From contig NZ_RKHO01000001.1 in assembly GCF_003752505.1 (NCBI RefSeq), forward strand, positions 372,001-436,000: 64,000 nucleotides of DNA, in the 5' to 3' direction. Position 1 is the first letter of the stretch. Every line of letters starts with the position of its first letter. Below the pieces are notes generated by a model. It was not told where the DNA came from, did not search any database, and saw only the letters and a list, made by a program, of their open reading frames with translations. Made by a program: the position numbers and the translations under genes. Shown here piece by piece: positions 1 through 8,757 of this stretch. This DNA is from Nocardioides aurantiacus (GTDB taxonomy: Bacteria > Actinomycetota > Actinomycetes > Propionibacteriales > Nocardioidaceae).

Positions 1-215
1 CGCGAGGAGCAGCCGATGCCCGAGACGAACACGATGTTCTCGCGGCGCAGGCCGAGGTCGGGCAGGAACGACTGCACGGCCTTGAGCACGGCGTAGTCGC
101 CGCACCCGGGGCACCAGCGCACCTCCTGGTCGGAGGTGAAGTCCTTGCCGGTCAGCTTGTCCTCGGACGTGGGCACGCCCTGGAGACCGGGGAAGGGGAG
201 CTCGGCGGTGGTCAT
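1..215 (-). CDS. korB: 2-oxoacid:ferredoxin oxidoreductase, beta subunit (partial, N-terminus only)
   Basis: This is the first 71 codons of the thiamine-diphosphate-binding beta subunit of a KorAB-type enzyme, which oxidatively decarboxylates 2-oxoglutarate or another 2-oxoacid and reduces ferredoxin. The ATG lies at 215-213 and the gene leaves the window at base 1. The visible protein includes the family motif [12 protein letters not shown], whose cysteines bind an iron-sulfur cluster in relatives. The start codon overlaps the korA stop by one base (TGATG), so translation is probably coupled. The family is certain. The substrate is inferred from the actinobacterial KorAB arrangement. Confidence 0.93.
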   Translation of the reverse strand, partial: MTTAELPFPGLQGVPTSEDKLTGKDFTSDQEVRWCPGCGDYAVLKAVQSFLPDLGLRRENIVFVSGIGCSS

Positions 216-2098
216 CAGTCCTCCTTGGTCGTCTCGACGAGGTCGGTGATGGCCTCGGCGAGCTCGGCGGCCTTCAGCGGCAGGCCGCGGACCTGGTTGT
301 AGCCGACCGCGTCGACGAGGTACTTCGCGCGGACGAGCATCGAGAGCTGGCCGAGGTTCATCTCGGGGACCAGCACCTTGTCGTACCCCTTCAGGATCTC
401 GCCGAGGTCCTGGGGGAACGGGTTGAGGTGGCGCAGGTGGACCTGGGCCACGTCGTGGCCGGCCTTGCGGACGCGGCGGCAGGCCGCGCCGATCGGGCCG
501 TACGTCGAGCCCCAGCCCAGCACCAGGACCTTGGCCCGTCCCGACGGGTCGTCGACCTCGAGCGGGGGCAGCGACGCGGCGATCCGGTCGACCTTGGCCT
601 GGCGGATCCGCACCATGTAGTCGTGGTTGCCGGGGTCGTAGGCGATGTTGCCGTGCCCGTCGCCCTTCTCCAGCCCGCCGATGCGGTGCTCGAGGCCGGC
701 GGTGCCGGGGATGGCCCACGGCCGCGCGAGGGTCTCCTCGTCGCGCAGGTAGGGCCAGAAGTCGGCCTCGGTGGAGCCGTCCTTGGCGGTGGTCTCGTGG
801 TTGGGCTCGGTGGCGAAGGCCGGGTCGATGATGGGCAGGTCGCCGACCTCGGGGATGCGCCAGGGCTCCGAGCCGTTGGCGAGCATGCCGTCGGAGAGCA
901 GCATCACCGGCGTGCGGTAGGTGACGGCGATGCGGACGGCCTCGACCGCGGCGTCGAAGCAGTCGCCGGGCGACTGCGGCGCCACGATCGGCACCGGCGA
1001 CTCGCCGTTGCGGCCGAACATCGCCTGCAGCAGGTCGGCCTGCTCGGTCTTGGTGGGCAGGCCGGTCGAGGGGCCGCCGCGCTGCACGTCGATGACGACG
1101 AGCGGCAGCTCGGTCATCACGGCCAGGCCGATGGTCTCGGACTTCAGCGCGACACCGGGACCCGAGGTGCTGGTGACGCCGAGCGAGCCGGCGAACGAGG
1201 CGCCGAGCGCCGCGCCGATGCCGGCGATCTCGTCCTCGGCCTGGAAGGTCGTGACGCCGAACCGCTTGTGCTTGCTCAGCTCGTGGAGGATGTCGGAGGC
1301 CGGGGTGATCGGGTAGGTCCCGAGGAAGACCGGCAGGCCCGACGCGACGCCGCCGGCGACCACGCCGTAGGCCAGCGCCAGGTTGCCGGTGATGTTGCGG
1401 TAGGTGCCGGCCTGCATCGGGGCGGGCTTGATCTCGTACTGCACCGCGAACGCCTCGGTGGTCTCACCGAAGAAGTAACCCGACTTGAAGGCCGTCACGT
1501 TGGCGTCGCGGATCGCGGGCACCTTGGCGAAGCGGCGCTCGAGGAAGGCGACCGTGGTCTCGGTGGGGCGGCCGTACATCCACGACAGCAGGCCGAGGGC
1601 GTACATGTTCTTGGCGCGGCTCGCGTCCTTGCGCGAGAGCCCGAACTCCTTGACCGCCTCGACGGTCATGCCGGTCAGGTCCAGGACGTTGACGGCGAAG
1701 TCGACCAGCGAGTCGTCCTCGAGCGGGTTCTCGGCGTACCCCGCCTTGGTGAGGTTGCGGCCGGTGAAGTCGTGGCTGTCGACGATGATCGTGGTGCCCG
1801 GCTTCATGTCGCCGAGGTTGGCCTTGAGGGCCGCGGGGTTCATCGCCACGAGCACGTCCGGGGAGTCGCCCGGCGTGAGGATGTCGTGGTCGGCGAAGTG
1901 CACCTGGAACGAGGAGACGCCGGGGAGCGTGCCCTGGGGCGCCCGGATCTCGGCGGGGAAGTTGGGCAGCGTCTGGAGGTCGTTGCCGAACGCCGCCGAC
2001 TCCTGGGTGAACCGGTCGCCCGTCAGCTGCATGCCGTCACCGGAGTCGCCCGCGAACCGGATGATCACCCGGTCGAGCTGCTTGACCTGCTTGGCCAC
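215..2098 (-). CDS. korA: 2-oxoacid:ferredoxin oxidoreductase, alpha subunit (gamma-alpha fusion)
   Basis: This 627-residue subunit pairs with KorB in an oxygen-tolerant alternative to 2-oxoglutarate dehydrogenase. The N-terminal gamma domain (about residues 8-190) carries [14 protein letters not shown]. The alpha/pyrimidine-binding domain starts near residue 233, with TYPITPASD near 260 and [10 protein letters not shown] further on. The C-terminal transketolase-like domain is present. I chose GTG at 2098, which begins VAKQVKQLD, because GAAGGA lies 6 nt upstream. A longer reading frame open to 2308 adds 70 arginine/proline-rich residues that do not look like protein. Length agrees with mycobacterial KorA. 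It is transcribed divergently from the sulfate importer. Confidence 0.95.
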   Translation of the reverse strand: MAKQVKQLDRVIIRFAGDSGDGMQLTGDRFTQESAAFGNDLQTLPNFPAEIRAPQGTLPGVSSFQVHFADHDILTPGDSPDVLVAMNPAALKANLGDMKPGTTIIVDSHDFTGRNLTKAGYAENPLEDDSLVDFAVNVLDLTGMTVEAVKEFGLSRKDASRAKNMYALGLLSWMYGRPTETTVAFLERRFAKVPAIRDANVTAFKSGYFFGETTEAFAVQYEIKPAPMQAGTYRNITGNLALAYGVVAGGVASGLPVFLGTYPITPASDILHELSKHKRFGVTTFQAEDEIAGIGAALGASFAGSLGVTSTSGPGVALKSETIGLAVMTELPLVVIDVQRGGPSTGLPTKTEQADLLQAMFGRNGESPVPIVAPQSPGDCFDAAVEAVRIAVTYRTPVMLLSDGMLANGSEPWRIPEVGDLPIIDPAFATEPNHETTAKDGSTEADFWPYLRDEETLARPWAIPGTAGLEHRIGGLEKGDGHGNIAYDPGNHDYMVRIRQAKVDRIAASLPPLEVDDPSGRAKVLVLGWGSTYGPIGAACRRVRKAGHDVAQVHLRHLNPFPQDLGEILKGYDKVLVPEMNLGQLSMLVRAKYLVDAVGYNQVRGLPLKAAELAEAITDLVETTKED

Positions 2099-2313
2099 GT
2101 CGATCCTTCGTCTGGTCGGACACGTCCCGGCACCTGGTCGGACGGACCCGCGGGCCGCGCCGCCGGGCGCACGACCTCCCACTTTAGTCCGGCGTGTCGC
2201 AGGAACCGATGCGTCCCAGCGTGGAAGACGCCGCAGCGGCGTGATGCCTGTCACGACGCGGTACGCCGCGGCGCGTCGTCGGTGGACGGCGGGCGAGGCG
2301 GAGCCCAACCTGT

Positions 2314-2342
2314 AGTAACTTGCTCATGTTAATTGAGTTACT
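2314..2342. promoter_or_regulatory. Inverted repeat upstream of the sulfate importer (candidate operator)
   Basis: AGTAACT at 2314-2320 is a perfect inverted repeat of AGTTACT at 2336-2342, with a 15-nt AT-rich spacer. It sits 38 bp before the cysP start in the korA-cysP divergent gap (2099-2379), which otherwise shows no gene. A dyad at this place suits a sulfur-responsive repressor or activator. No regulator is visible next door and I do not recognise the site as a named box. Confidence 0.4.
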
Positions 2343-2379
2343 CGGGCTCCCCATTCTTTGAGCAAGGAAGACAACACAC

Positions 2380-3408
2380 ATGTCGATGACGTGGAAAGCC
2401 GCAGTCGCAGGTTCGGTCGCAGCCCTGGTGGCGCTGACCGGCTGCGGCACCAGCGGCGGCGCTGGCGGGTCGTCCGAGGGAGGCGCCACCTCCCTCTCCC
2501 TGGTGGGCTTCGCGGTCCCGGAGAAGGCCAACAAGGACATCCAGGCCGCGTGGGCCAAGACCGACGCCGGCAAGGGCGTGACCTGGAAGACGTCGTACGG
2601 CGCCTCGGGGGACCAGAGCCGTGCCGTCGAGAGCGGCCTGGATGCCGACTACGTGCACTTCTCGCTCGAGGGCGACGTGACCCGCCTGGTCGAAGCCGGC
2701 CTGGTGGCCGAGGACTGGAACGCCGGCGAGACCAAGGGCATCGTCTCGCAGTCCGTCGTGGCGCTGGTGGTCCGCAAGGGCAACCCCAAGAACATCCAGG
2801 GCTGGGACGACATCGTGAAGCCGGGAGTCGGCATCGTCACGCCCAACCCGGGCTCCTCGGGCTCCGCGCGCTGGAACATCATGGCGGCCTGGAACCACGT
2901 CATCGCCCAGGGCGGCACCGAGGCCGAGGCGACCGCCTTCGTCACGAAGTTCTTCGAGAACGCGGTGGCGCTGCCCGGCAGCGGCCGCGAGGCCACCACG
3001 GCCTTCACCTCCGGCAACGGCGACGTCCTCATCTCCTACGAGAACGAGGCCATCCTGGCCCGCGCCAACGGCGAGGACTTCGACTACGTCGTCCCCGACG
3101 ACACCCTGCTGATCGAGAACCCCGGCGCCGTGCTGAAGGACGCCGACCCCAAGGCCCAGAGGTGGCTCGACTTCGTGCTCACCGACGAGGCCCAGGCGAT
3201 CTTCGGCAAGGACGGGTTCCGGCCGCTGTCCGGCGAGGTCGACTACGACGTCGAGGGCGCCAACGACCCGAGCAACCCGTTCCCGGAGCCCAAGGACCTC
3301 GCCACCATCGGTGAGGACTACGACGGCTGGTCCGCGGTGAACGACACGTTCTTCGACGAGGAGAACGGCATCATCACCAAGATCCAGGCGGAGACGGGCA
3401 AGCAGTGA
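2380..3408 (+). CDS. cysP: Sulfate/thiosulfate ABC transporter, substrate-binding lipoprotein
   Basis: This 342-residue extracytoplasmic receptor captures sulfate or thiosulfate for the CysTWA importer. The N-terminus is a lipoprotein signal ending in the lipobox LTGC, so Cys22 should be lipidated. The body has sulfate-binding family features, including TPNPGSSGSARWN near residue 150 and a C-terminal domain with FRP. A GGAAG Shine-Dalgarno lies 13 nt before ATG 2380. The next gene starts inside its stop codon (GTGA, 3405-3408). Sulfate versus thiosulfate preference cannot be read from the sequence. Confidence 0.93.
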   Translation: MSMTWKAAVAGSVAALVALTGCGTSGGAGGSSEGGATSLSLVGFAVPEKANKDIQAAWAKTDAGKGVTWKTSYGASGDQSRAVESGLDADYVHFSLEGDVTRLVEAGLVAEDWNAGETKGIVSQSVVALVVRKGNPKNIQGWDDIVKPGVGIVTPNPGSSGSARWNIMAAWNHVIAQGGTEAEATAFVTKFFENAVALPGSGREATTAFTSGNGDVLISYENEAILARANGEDFDYVVPDDTLLIENPGAVLKDADPKAQRWLDFVLTDEAQAIFGKDGFRPLSGEVDYDVEGANDPSNPFPEPKDLATIGEDYDGWSAVNDTFFDEENGIITKIQAETGKQ

Positions 3409-4301
3409 CCGCGACTCGTACCGGCCCGGATCCCGGGTCAGGCACGAGCAGCACCCCGGGGGCGACGCCGACGCGTCGCCCCCGCGGGCGCGTCCGGGCC
3501 ACCCAGACCGGCCAGCCCCTCGGGGTCGGGTCCACGCTGGGCCTCGGCATCGCCATGACGTGGTTCAGCCTGCTCGTGCTGATCCCGCTCGCCGCCGTGC
3601 TGGTCGCCGCCTCCACCGGAGGCTGGGACGGCTTCTGGACCACCATCACCTCGACCCAGACCGCGTCGGCGCTGCGCCTCACGGTCCTCGAGGCCCTGGG
3701 CGTCACCGCCCTCAACGTCGTGATGGGCACCGCCCTGGCCTGGGTGCTGGTCCGCGACCGGTTCTGGGGCAAGCGCGTCCTCGACCTCGTCATCGACGTG
3801 CCGTTCGCGCTGCCCACGATCGTGGCCGGCCTGGTGCTGCTCGCGCTCTACGGCCCGCAGTCGCCGGTCGGGATCGACGTCGCCAGCACCCGGATCGCGG
3901 TGTTCCTGGCCCTGGCCTTCGTGACGCTGCCCTTCGTGGTGCGCACCGTGCAGCCGGTCCTGGAGTCGCTCGAGCGCGACGTCGAGGAGGCCGCGGCCTC
4001 GCTGGGAGCGAGCCGTGCCACCACGTTCCGTCGCGTCATCCTGCCCTCGCTCGTGCCCGCCATCACCGCAGGCGCCGCGCTGAGCTTCGCCCGAGCGATC
4101 AGCGAGTACGGCTCGCTGGTGCTGCTCTCGGGCAACCTGTCCAACCGCACCGAGGTCGCTTCGGTCCGGGTCCTGGTCTACATCGAGAACGGCAACGAGG
4201 CGGCCGCCGCGTCGGTCGCCGCCATCCTGCTCGTGGTGGCCCTGCTCGTGATCGTGCTCCTCGACGTGATCCAGCGAAGGGTGGCCCGTCGTGGCGAGTG
4301 A
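3405..4301 (+). CDS. cysT: Sulfate ABC transporter permease CysT
   Basis: This 298-residue inner-membrane permease forms half of the sulfate channel. A polar N-terminus of about 45 residues precedes about six hydrophobic segments. The binding-protein-dependent transport signature that contacts the ATPase is clear near residues 190-215 (EEAAASLGASRATTFRR). The GTG start overlaps the cysP stop by four bases (GTGA). The C-terminus overlaps cysW by 11 bases. This is the usual first permease of a CysT/CysW heterodimer. Confidence 0.93.
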   Translation: MTATRTGPDPGSGTSSTPGATPTRRPRGRVRATQTGQPLGVGSTLGLGIAMTWFSLLVLIPLAAVLVAASTGGWDGFWTTITSTQTASALRLTVLEALGVTALNVVMGTALAWVLVRDRFWGKRVLDLVIDVPFALPTIVAGLVLLALYGPQSPVGIDVASTRIAVFLALAFVTLPFVVRTVQPVLESLERDVEEAAASLGASRATTFRRVILPSLVPAITAGAALSFARAISEYGSLVLLSGNLSNRTEVASVRVLVYIENGNEAAAASVAAILLVVALLVIVLLDVIQRRVARRGE

Positions 4302-5187
4302 CCTGCTGTCCCCCGGGACCCCCGTCGCCCCGGAGACCCCGGGCGACACCATCCCCCGTCGCGGCCGTCGCCCGGACCGGCTGCGCGAGCCGTGGGCCGT
4401 GAGATGGCTGCTGCGCGTGGTCACCGTCGGCTACGTGTTCTTCCTCGTGGCCTGGCCCACCTCGCTGGTCTTCCGCAACGCCTTCGCCGACGGCACCCAG
4501 GGCGTCCTCGACGCGCTCACCGACGAGTCGGTCCGGCTCGCGCTGCAGCTCACGGCCGAGATCACCGTCTGGTCGGTGCTGATCAACCTGGTCTTCGGCG
4601 TCACGATCGCGATGCTGCTGGTGCGCTACCGGTTCCCCGGCAAGCGGCTGCTCTCGGCCCTCATCGACGTGCCGCTCTCGGTTTCCCCGGTCGTCGTGGG
4701 CCTCTCGCTGCTGCTCGTCTACAACGGCCGCGACGGCTTCCTCGGCACGACGCTGGAGAGCATCGGCGTGCAGATCATCTTCAGCGCCCCGGGCATGGTC
4801 ATGGCGACCACGTTCGTCGCGCTGCCGCTGGTGATCCGCGAGGTCGTGCCGGTGCTGCAGGAGATCGGCGACGAGCAGGAGCAGGCCGCCCGCAGCCTCG
4901 GTGCCAACGCCCCGCAGACCTTCCGCCGGATCACGCTGCCGGCCATCAAGTGGGCGGTCGTCTACGGCGTCGTCCTCTCGCTCGCCCGGTCCCTCGGTGA
5001 GTTCGGCGCGGTCAAGATCGTGTCGGGCAACATCGTCAACCAGTCGCAGACGGCCACCCTGGTCGTCGAGCAGAAGTACCAGAACTTCGAGCAGACCTCG
5101 GCGTACGTCGTCGCGGCGCTGCTCGCGGCCGCGGCCATGGTCTGCCTCGTCGTGGTCGCCATCCTCCGCCCGAAGGAATCCTCATGA
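4291..5187 (+). CDS. cysW: Sulfate ABC transporter permease CysW
   Basis: This is the second permease of the sulfate importer, 298 residues with about six membrane spans after a basic cytoplasmic N-terminus. The ATPase-contacting loop [18 protein letters not shown] is present near residues 193-211 in the conserved position. GTG 4291 gives an 11-bp overlap with cysT. The C-terminal end overlaps the cysA start (ATGA, 5184-5187). Order and spacing match standard cysPTWA operons. Confidence 0.93.
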   Translation: MASDLLSPGTPVAPETPGDTIPRRGRRPDRLREPWAVRWLLRVVTVGYVFFLVAWPTSLVFRNAFADGTQGVLDALTDESVRLALQLTAEITVWSVLINLVFGVTIAMLLVRYRFPGKRLLSALIDVPLSVSPVVVGLSLLLVYNGRDGFLGTTLESIGVQIIFSAPGMVMATTFVALPLVIREVVPVLQEIGDEQEQAARSLGANAPQTFRRITLPAIKWAVVYGVVLSLARSLGEFGAVKIVSGNIVNQSQTATLVVEQKYQNFEQTSAYVVAALLAAAAMVCLVVVAILRPKESS

Positions 5188-6221
5188 GCATCAACGTCTC
5201 CGGCGTCACCAAGAAGTTCGGTGACTTCGTCGCCCTCGACGACGTCACGGTCGACCTGCCCACCGGGCAGCTGACCGCGCTGCTGGGGCCCAGCGGCGGC
5301 GGCAAGTCCACGTTGCTGCGGATCATCGCGGGCCTGGAGTCCGCCGACAGCGGCACGGTCACCATCGAGGGCAACGAGGCCACCCACCTCCCGCCCCAGA
5401 AGCGCAACGTCGGCTTCGTGTTCCAGCACTACGCGGCCTTCAAGCACATGAGCGTGGCCAAGAACGTCGCGTTCGGGCTGGAGATCCGCAAGCGGCCCAA
5501 GGACGAGACCACCCGGCGGGTCGCCGAGCTGCTCGAGCTGGTGCACCTCGCGCAGTTCGCCCACCGGCTCCCGGCACAGCTCTCCGGCGGCCAGAGGCAG
5601 CGGATGGCGCTGGCCCGGGCGCTCGCGGTGGAGCCCACGGTGCTGCTGCTCGACGAGCCGTTCGGCGCCCTCGACGCCAAGGTCCGCAAGGAGCTGCGCG
5701 AGTGGCTGCGTCGGCTGCACGACGAGGTGGCCGTCACCACCGTGTTCGTCACCCACGACCAGGAGGAGGCCCTCGAGGTCGCCGACGAGATCGTGGTCAT
5801 CAACGACGGCCGGATCGAGCAGGTCGGCACCCCCGACCAGCTGTACGACGAGCCGGCCAACGACTTCGTGATGAGCTTCCTCGGCCCCGTCACGCGGCTG
5901 GGCGGCACCCTGGTGCGGCCCCACGACATCGATGTCAGCACCACGCAGGAGCCGGGGTCGGTGCGCGGGACGGTCGAGCGGATGTTGCGCGTCGGCTTCG
6001 AGGTGCGGCTCACCGTCGCGCTCGAGCCCGACCACGCGGATGCCGCGGAGTCGCTCTCGGCCCCGACCGAGCGCGAGACCGTCGAGGTGACGGTCACGCG
6101 GGCCACCCAGCGGCACCTCCACCTCGAGGAGGGACAGCAGGTGTGGGTCGCCCACACCGAGGGCGCCCGCGCCGTACCCGAGCAGGCGGCGCTGCACACC
6201 CCGCTAGCGTCGGGCGCATGA
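5184..6221 (+). CDS. cysA: Sulfate ABC transporter ATP-binding protein CysA
   Basis: This 345-residue cytoplasmic ATPase powers the CysTW channel. Walker A is GPSGGGKST near residue 37, the signature motif is [15 protein letters not shown], Walker B is [13 protein letters not shown], and the switch histidine lies in [12 protein letters not shown]-terminal TOBE-like regulatory region follows from about residue 240. Its ATG overlaps the cysW stop, and its own stop overlaps the next start (ATGA, 6218-6221), so all five genes from cysP to 7018 are probably one translationally coupled unit. Confidence 0.94.
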   Translation: MSINVSGVTKKFGDFVALDDVTVDLPTGQLTALLGPSGGGKSTLLRIIAGLESADSGTVTIEGNEATHLPPQKRNVGFVFQHYAAFKHMSVAKNVAFGLEIRKRPKDETTRRVAELLELVHLAQFAHRLPAQLSGGQRQRMALARALAVEPTVLLLDEPFGALDAKVRKELREWLRRLHDEVAVTTVFVTHDQEEALEVADEIVVINDGRIEQVGTPDQLYDEPANDFVMSFLGPVTRLGGTLVRPHDIDVSTTQEPGSVRGTVERMLRVGFEVRLTVALEPDHADAAESLSAPTERETVEVTVTRATQRHLHLEEGQQVWVAHTEGARAVPEQAALHTPLASGA

Positions 6222-7018
6222 CGACTCCCGACCCCGCCCGCCAGAGCCTCGAGGGCGCCTCCGCCGAGCTGCTGCGCCTGCACACCGACCCGACCCTGCT
6301 GACCGTGGTCAACGTGTGGGACGTGATCAGCGCGACCGTCGTGGCCGAGACGCCCGGCACCAGCGCGCTGGCCACCGCCAGCCACTCCATCGCGGCCTCG
6401 CTGGGCTACGAGGACGGCGAGCAGATCCCCGTCGAGGAGATGATCGCGGCCGTCGGTCGCATCACCGCGGCCACGACGCTGCCCGTCACCGCCGACCTCG
6501 AGGGCGGCTACGGCGACGCAGCCGAGACGGTGCGCCGGGCGATCGGCGTCGGTGTCGTCGGCGCCAACGTCGAGGACCAGCTCAAGCCGGTGGCCGAGGC
6601 GGCCGCCCAGGTCGCCGCGATCCTCGACGCCGCCGCGGCCGAGGGCGTGCCGGACTTCGTGCTCAACGCCCGCACCGACGCCTTCGTCAAGGCCGGCGAC
6701 CGCGACCCGGCCGCCGTGCTCGACGACGCGGTCGAGCGGGGCCGTGCCTACCTCGACGCCGGCGCCCCCGTGGTGTTCGTGCCGGGCAAGCTCGACGAGG
6801 CCCAGGTGACCACGCTGGTCGAGGCCTTCGGTCCGCAGAAGCTGACCCTGATCGGGCTCCCCGGCACCCCGCCGCTGGCCCGGCTGGAGGAGCTCGGCGT
6901 CGCCCGCGTCTCCTACGGCCCGCTGTCGCAGCGGGTCGCGCTCACCGCGCTGCAGCGGCTCGTCGAGGACGTGCTCGCCGGTGGCGGCGTCCCCGAGGAC
7001 ACCCGCCCGCTGAACTGA
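6218..7018 (+). CDS. Isocitrate lyase/PEP mutase superfamily protein
   Basis: This 266-residue TIM-barrel protein belongs to the family that makes or breaks C-C or P-C bonds next to a carboxylate (isocitrate and methylisocitrate lyases, PEP mutases, oxaloacetate decarboxylases). The metal-binding region [10 protein letters not shown] is near residue 90 and GANVEDQ near 113. The lyase signature KKCGH that should follow VEDQ is absent and reads [10 protein letters not shown], so true isocitrate lyase activity is unlikely. The gene is coupled to cysA by ATGA. A TAGCGT hexamer 7 nt before its ATG could also give a separate leaderless transcript. The role is not known. Confidence 0.8.
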   Translation: MTTPDPARQSLEGASAELLRLHTDPTLLTVVNVWDVISATVVAETPGTSALATASHSIAASLGYEDGEQIPVEEMIAAVGRITAATTLPVTADLEGGYGDAAETVRRAIGVGVVGANVEDQLKPVAEAAAQVAAILDAAAAEGVPDFVLNARTDAFVKAGDRDPAAVLDDAVERGRAYLDAGAPVVFVPGKLDEAQVTTLVEAFGPQKLTLIGLPGTPPLARLEELGVARVSYGPLSQRVALTALQRLVEDVLAGGGVPEDTRPLN

Positions 7019-7118
7019 CCCGCCCCACCCGCCGCCGCACCCTCCGCCCGACCACCTGCCCGACCACCTGCCCGTCCGGGCGTGGTGCGGCGGTGGCGTC
7101 GGCGGGTACACATGAGTC

Positions 7119-8507
7119 ATGTCTGCCTACACGAGCACCAACCCCGCCACCGGCGAGACCCTCCAGGAGTTCCCCGAGCTCGACGCGGCCGGCGTCGAGG
7201 ACGCCCTCGCCCGCAGCCACGCGGCGTACTCCAGCTGGCGCACCACCTCGGCCGCCGAGCGCGCCGAGGTCCTCAACGCCGTCGCCGCGGCGTACGACGA
7301 GCGCGAGCAGGAGCTCGCCGAGCTGATCGCCCTCGAGATGGGCAAGCCCGTCCGCCAGGCCGTCGGCGAGGTCAAGCTGTCCGCCGCGATCTACCGCTGG
7401 TACGCCGAGCACGGCCCCGCGCTGCTCGAGGACCAGGTCCTCGACGCTGCCGACGCCCCCGGCGCCGAGAGCTCGGTCGTCCGCACGCTGCCGATCGGGC
7501 CGCTGCTGGGGATCATGCCGTGGAACTTCCCCTACTACCAGGTGGCCCGCTTCGCCGCCCCCAACCTGATGCTCGGCAACACCATCGTGCTCAAGCACGC
7601 CCCCAGCTGCCCCCAGTCGGCGCTGGTGATGGAGGAGATCTTCGCCGGGTCCGGGCTGGTGCGCGACGCCTACGTCAACGTCTTCGCCACCAACGACCAG
7701 ATCGCCGAGATGATCGCCGACCCGCGCATCCAGGCCGTGTCGCTGACCGGCAGCGAGCGCGCCGGCGCGGCCGTCGCCGAGATCGCCGGACGCAACCTGA
7801 AGAAGGTCGTGCTCGAGCTCGGCGGGTCCGACGCCTTCATCGTCCTCGACTCCGAGGACCTCGACGCGACCGTGAAGTCCGCCACCCGCGGCCGGATGAA
7901 CAACACCGGCCAGGCCTGCAACGCCGCCAAGCGGTTCGTCGTCGCCGAGGGCCTCTACGACGAGTTCACCGAGAAGCTCACCGCCTCCTTCGCCTCGATG
8001 AGCCACGGCGACCCGCTGGACCCGAAGACCGCCATCGGCCCGCTGTCCTCGCAGCAGGCGGCCGACACCCTCGCCTCGCAGGTCGACAAGGCCGTCGAGC
8101 AGGGCGCGACGGTGCTCACCGGCGGCAAGAAGGTCGACGGCGCCGGCGCGTTCTTCGAGCCCACGCTGCTGGCCGGCGTCACGCCGGAGATGGACGCCTA
8201 CCGCGAGGAGCTGTTCGGCCCCGTCGGCGTCGTCTACAAGGTCGGCTCGGTCGACGAGGCCGTGGAGCTCACCAACTCCTCGTCGTTCGGCCTCAGCGGC
8301 TCGGTCTGGAGCAGCGACACCGAGCTCGCCCAGCAGACCGCCGACCGCCTCGAGGTCGGCATGGCCTTCGTCAACGAGCACGGCACGACCATGCCCGGCC
8401 TGCCCTTCGGTGGCGTCAAGCGCTCCGGCTTCGGCCGCGAGCTCGGCGCCTGGGGCATGGAGGAGTTCGCCAACAAGAAGCTCGTCCGGGTGTCGTCGGC
8501 GACGTAG
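7119..8507 (+). CDS. NAD(P)-dependent aldehyde dehydrogenase, succinate-semialdehyde type
   Basis: This 462-residue aldehyde dehydrogenase oxidises an aldehyde to its acid. Catalytic Glu233 (LELGGSD) and nucleophile Cys267 (NTGQACNAAKRF) are intact, as is the cofactor-loop motif PWNFPYYQ near residue 133. Length and the LPFGGVKRSGFGRELG C-terminus match the NAD-dependent succinate-semialdehyde dehydrogenase branch of GabD-like enzymes. It stands alone, 100 bp after the previous gene, and ends before a strong hairpin. The substrate is inferred from family resemblance only. Confidence 0.85.
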   Translation: MSAYTSTNPATGETLQEFPELDAAGVEDALARSHAAYSSWRTTSAAERAEVLNAVAAAYDEREQELAELIALEMGKPVRQAVGEVKLSAAIYRWYAEHGPALLEDQVLDAADAPGAESSVVRTLPIGPLLGIMPWNFPYYQVARFAAPNLMLGNTIVLKHAPSCPQSALVMEEIFAGSGLVRDAYVNVFATNDQIAEMIADPRIQAVSLTGSERAGAAVAEIAGRNLKKVVLELGGSDAFIVLDSEDLDATVKSATRGRMNNTGQACNAAKRFVVAEGLYDEFTEKLTASFASMSHGDPLDPKTAIGPLSSQQAADTLASQVDKAVEQGATVLTGGKKVDGAGAFFEPTLLAGVTPEMDAYREELFGPVGVVYKVGSVDEAVELTNSSSFGLSGSVWSSDTELAQQTADRLEVGMAFVNEHGTTMPGLPFGGVKRSGFGRELGAWGMEEFANKKLVRVSSAT

Positions 8508-8516
8508 GGCTGTGGG

Positions 8517-8550
8517 GGGCAGTTTCACCGGCTAGCCGGCGAAACTGCCC
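8517..8550. terminator. Strong palindromic hairpin after the aldehyde dehydrogenase gene
   Basis: GGGCAGTTTC (8517-8526) pairs perfectly with GAAACTGCCC (8541-8550), and inside it CCGGC (8528-8532) pairs with GCCGG (8535-8539) around a TA loop. It lies 10 bp after a plus-strand stop and faces a minus-strand gene end, so it can act as a bidirectional terminator. There is no T-tract. The left arm recurs at 8578-8587. Confidence 0.6.
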
Positions 8551-8557
8551 GCCAGAA

Positions 8558-8613
8558 CGGACATGTCGGGCGTCGGCGGGCAGTTTCGCCCGGGTCGGCG
8601 CCCGATGTGTCCG
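8558..8613. repeat. Second imperfect palindrome containing a copy of the first hairpin arm
   Basis: The 15-nt arm at 8558-8572 (CGGACATGTCGGGCG) is matched at 13 of 15 positions by the reverse complement of 8599-8613. The loop carries a direct copy of GGGCAGTTTC (8578-8587), which can fold with the following GCCC. The rest of the 8508-8757 gap shows no gene. The arrangement resembles dispersed palindromic repeats. Whether it recurs elsewhere cannot be seen here. Confidence 0.5.
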
Positions 8614-8757
8614 TACGCCGGGTCGGCTGGCCCACCGGCGAAGGTGTCGCCCGGCGGCGTACCCACGCAACCCGCTCCGCCTGTCACCGGGTCGTGAGCG
8701 CCGCGGCGACCCCGCCGTACGAGCGCTCGAGTGGCCGGCAGCCGACCACGCCCCCCG

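Noticed and set aside
2099-2308. N-terminal extension of KorA by 70 residues
   Set aside because: The extension is Arg/Pro/Ala-rich, has no family match, and GTG 2098 has a good ribosome site exactly at the conserved N-terminus.
7046-7074. Short tandem repeat CGACCACCTGCC (two copies)
   Set aside because: Two copies in a 100-bp gap are too few to call anything. They may be chance or slippage.
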